Assembly: GCA_028285285.1 (NCBI GenBank)
Contig: JANQPW010000963.1
Span: 1 to 8,016, forward strand
Reading direction: 5' to 3'
Source: Silvanigrellales bacterium
GTDB lineage: Bacteria; Bdellovibrionota_B; Oligoflexia; Silvanigrellales; Silvanigrellaceae
Length of the DNA: 8,016 nucleotides
The notes under the pieces are model-generated. The model saw only the letters and a program-made list of their open reading frames with translations, was not told the DNA's origin and did no database searches. Positions 6,130-8,016 of this stretch are shown in pieces. Each line of letters opens with the position of its first letter. Position 1 is the first letter of the stretch. A program made the translations under genes and the position numbers.

Positions 6130-8016
6130 CTACGTGTTGGAAAGACTCACACACGACAGACCGCCCTTCAAACTGTAGGAGTTCAGGTGGCCGAAATCAC
6201 GCAGCATCGCGCTCACAATGGAGCTTCGATTGCCCGTTCGGCACACAAAAAGGTAGGAGCGCTTCGAGTCTTTCCCAAGGAGCGGAACCCCGCTCCGAGA
6301 CGCTCCCGAAACGACAGAAGCGAGAAAGGAGACAATGCCCGACACTGGCTGCTTCAGCACAGGATCCTTAAAGAGTTCATCAATGCACGCATACGGAGAG
6401 TGAGAAGACCTCTCATAGCTCTCTCTCACATCAACAACCACAAACTCACTTTCACGAGCTCTGACTTCTTGCAACGAAAGACCACAGTCGGAGGGGTTTG
6501 TGGAGCTGTTTCCTTGCAAAGGAAAGGGAAGATTCCACCGCACACTCTCTTCCTCGCGGTTACAGCAAAGGACCACCGAACACACCTGTGACTCGCCGCT
6601 CGGCTTCGATAGGGATCTCGACCCCGCGCAAAACACCAACTCACAGCCAAGCAGGTCAAGTGCAGAAAATTGGGTCAGTTTCACGAGGCTCAGGTTCTCC
6701 GCCTGAACTTCTACCCATCGTTCCTTTAGGGAAGGTTGATCTTCAACAAAGCACAACCTGCCATCAGACTCCTGTTCTTGCCAAATGCATTGGATCAATT
6801 GAAGCTCTTCCCGAGAAATGAAGTCTCTCACCCGCAACTCCACTTCTTGAAAAAGGCCAACAACACAGGCAGCAGAGCCTTCACACACAACGTAACAATT
6901 CTGCACACCGTCACTGAACTGCAGCACAGGAACCACAAACTCGGAAGGTTTGCAGGGATGCGCTTTCATGGCAGCAGCCGCTTCTGCAATGCGCGAGCAG
7001 CCAGTTTCAATTTCTGCTGGAGTTGTGGCTAAGCCAAACGACAACCGGGCCGCCGACCGCAACTGCGATTCCGGCAGCCCCATGGCTGTGAGAACGTGGG
7101 AATATCCCTCGTGGGCCGACTGGCAGGCCGAACCTGCACTGAGAGAAATCCCAAAGGCCTCAAAGAGCAAAAGCAAACTGGAGCCATTGTGCCCGGGAAT
7201 GGAGAAGTTCAGGGTTGTGGGCACTGTGGTCGCCAGCGGCGCGTTCAGACTGAACTGGGGAAAAGCTCTTTTCATGGCCTCAAGCACCCTATCACGGTGG
7301 CGCACAAGAGCATCTTGCCCATGAAAAGCCCCACCCTTTTCGAGGAGGGCCGACAGAACTGCACCAAGACCTGCTAGGGCCGGAAGTGGTTCCGTTCCCG
7401 AGCGTCGACCCGCCTCCTGACCTCCGCCCACAAAGAGCGGCACAAATGGCGCACCGGGCCGGACATAAAGCAAGCCCACTCCTTTCGGGGCATAAACCTT
7501 ATGACCGCTAAAAGCCGCATAGTCTATGGATCTGCTCACAAGCTCCAGAGGTTCTTTGCCGAGTGCCTGAACTCCATCAACCAACCAGAGAGGTGGTGCG
7601 ATCAACGTTCCACGAATCTGCCTTATGGCCTCGAGATTCTGAACAACCCCTGTTTCGTTGTTCACAGCCATGGTGCAAAGCAAAAAGCAGCTTTCAATAT
7701 TTCGTCGGAGAAACTCAAGATCATACTGCCCCTCCCTTCCAACGGGAAGAGCTTTGACCTCCATCGGCAAACCCAGGCGATTGACCCAGTGTTCGAGAGC
7801 ACCCGGAACAACTTTGTGTTCAGTTGCGCCATAGAGCACCAGTGTTTTTTCCAACCTCTTTCCCGAGCGGATTTGATCTGCAGCCAAACTCAAAGCAGAA
7901 AAGACCGCCGTGTGAATACTCTCGGTGGCTCCACTGGTGAAAGTCAGAGACTCGGGGTTCACCAGCAGCACCTTTGCCGCCAGACTCCGAGTGCCCTCCC
8001 GAATGCGCTGGGCCCG
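6130..8016 (-). CDS. Cysteine desulfurase-rhodanese fusion, N-terminus cut by right edge
   Basis: The coding frame is open to the right edge, where RAQRIREGTRSLAAKVLLVNPESLTFTSGATE is in frame, so the GTG at 7971 is internal. The first third is a class V aminotransferase fold of the IscS/NifS type, which takes sulfur from Cys to give Ala and an enzyme persulfide. Visible motifs, with positions counted from codon 7971: FTSGATES (11-18), His52 in EHKVV, NNETG (104-108), Asp132 and Gln135 in VDGVQ, PLP-binding Lys158 in SGHK, GGGQEAGRRSGTE (182-194), and catalytic Cys283 in SAGSACQS. Residues about 340-495 are a Cys-rich region of unclear fold. The C-terminus (about 498-608) is a rhodanese domain: VVVDVRESYE, then active Cys577 in CRTGNRS, then LKGGL. 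The linked sulfur donor and acceptor suggest an intramolecular persulfide relay, perhaps for thio-cofactor or tRNA thiolation. The target is unknown. About 40-50 residues are probably missing. Confidence 0.88.
   Translation of the reverse strand, partial: RAQRIREGTRSLAAKVLLVNPESLTFTSGATESIHTAVFSALSLAADQIRSGKRLEKTLVLYGATEHKVVPGALEHWVNRLGLPMEVKALPVGREGQYDLEFLRRNIESCFLLCTMAVNNETGVVQNLEAIRQIRGTLIAPPLWLVDGVQALGKEPLELVSRSIDYAAFSGHKVYAPKGVGLLYVRPGAPFVPLFVGGGQEAGRRSGTEPLPALAGLGAVLSALLEKGGAFHGQDALVRHRDRVLEAMKRAFPQFSLNAPLATTVPTTLNFSIPGHNGSSLLLLFEAFGISLSAGSACQSAHEGYSHVLTAMGLPESQLRSAARLSFGLATTPAEIETGCSRIAEAAAAMKAHPCKPSEFVVPVLQFSDGVQNCYVVCEGSAACVVGLFQEVELRVRDFISREELQLIQCIWQEQESDGRLCFVEDQPSLKERWVEVQAENLSLVKLTQFSALDLLGCELVFCAGSRSLSKPSGESQVCSVVLCCNREEESVRWNLPFPLQGNSSTNPSDCGLSLQEVRARESEFVVVDVRESYERSSHSPYACIDELFKDPVLKQPVSGIVSFLASVVSGASRSGVPLLGKDSKRSYLFVCRTGNRSSIVSAMLRDFGHLNSYSLKGGLSCVSLSNT

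Noticed and set aside
5998..6591. 197-codon plus-strand open frame
   Set aside because: It overlaps the end of the hairpin lipoprotein gene and runs antisense to the rhodanese domain, with no ribosome site or recognisable motif.
7969..7971. GTG at 7971 as the start of the desulfurase gene
   Set aside because: The frame stays open to the window edge and the 15 extra codons fit the conserved helix before FTSGATE, so the gene is truncated by the window and starts outside it.

Overview
The window reads as chromosomal DNA of a Gram-negative bacterium with an outer membrane. Two genes encode signal-peptide-bearing predicted outer-membrane barrels, one of them ending in Phe. Two encode lipoproteins, and one encodes a polytopic inner-membrane exporter. 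Base composition looks roughly balanced, with ordinary codon use and GTG starts. The exporter reminds me of homologues in the former Deltaproteobacteria (Myxococcota, Bdellovibrionota and relatives), but that is a family impression from memory and not a placement. I see no tRNA, rRNA, transposase, phage gene or CRISPR array.

Layout, left to right. (1) A 5' fragment of an outer-membrane barrel gene on the minus strand (710 to the left edge). (2) A divergent intergenic region with a 16-bp inverted repeat and a TTGACA-containing 18-mer. (3) On the plus strand, a lipoprotein alpha/beta-hydrolase (839-2641) with a recognisable Ser-Asp-His set. (4) Converging on it and overlapping by six bases, a minus-strand MATE/ANKH-like multi-span exporter (2636-3943). 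Immediately upstream on the same strand is a second beta-barrel gene (4003-4893), so 4893 to 2636 may be one two-gene operon. (5) A second divergent intergenic region with a near-identical copy of the 18-mer and a perfect 12-bp palindrome covering the barrel gene's start codon. (6) On the plus strand, an unrecognised lipoprotein with a hydrophobic helical hairpin and a coiled coil (5037-6095). (7) Converging on it, a large minus-strand gene running off the right edge (6130-8016): an IscS/NifS-type cysteine desulfurase joined, through a Cys-rich middle region, to a C-terminal rhodanese domain.

Five of the six genes encode cell-envelope proteins and the sixth is a sulfur-transfer enzyme. There is no clear shared pathway. 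The likeliest functional unit is the barrel plus exporter pair. The most unusual items are the desulfurase-rhodanese fusion with its odd middle region, and the 17-of-18 identical element placed 38-44 bases upstream of both barrel genes, which suggests common control.
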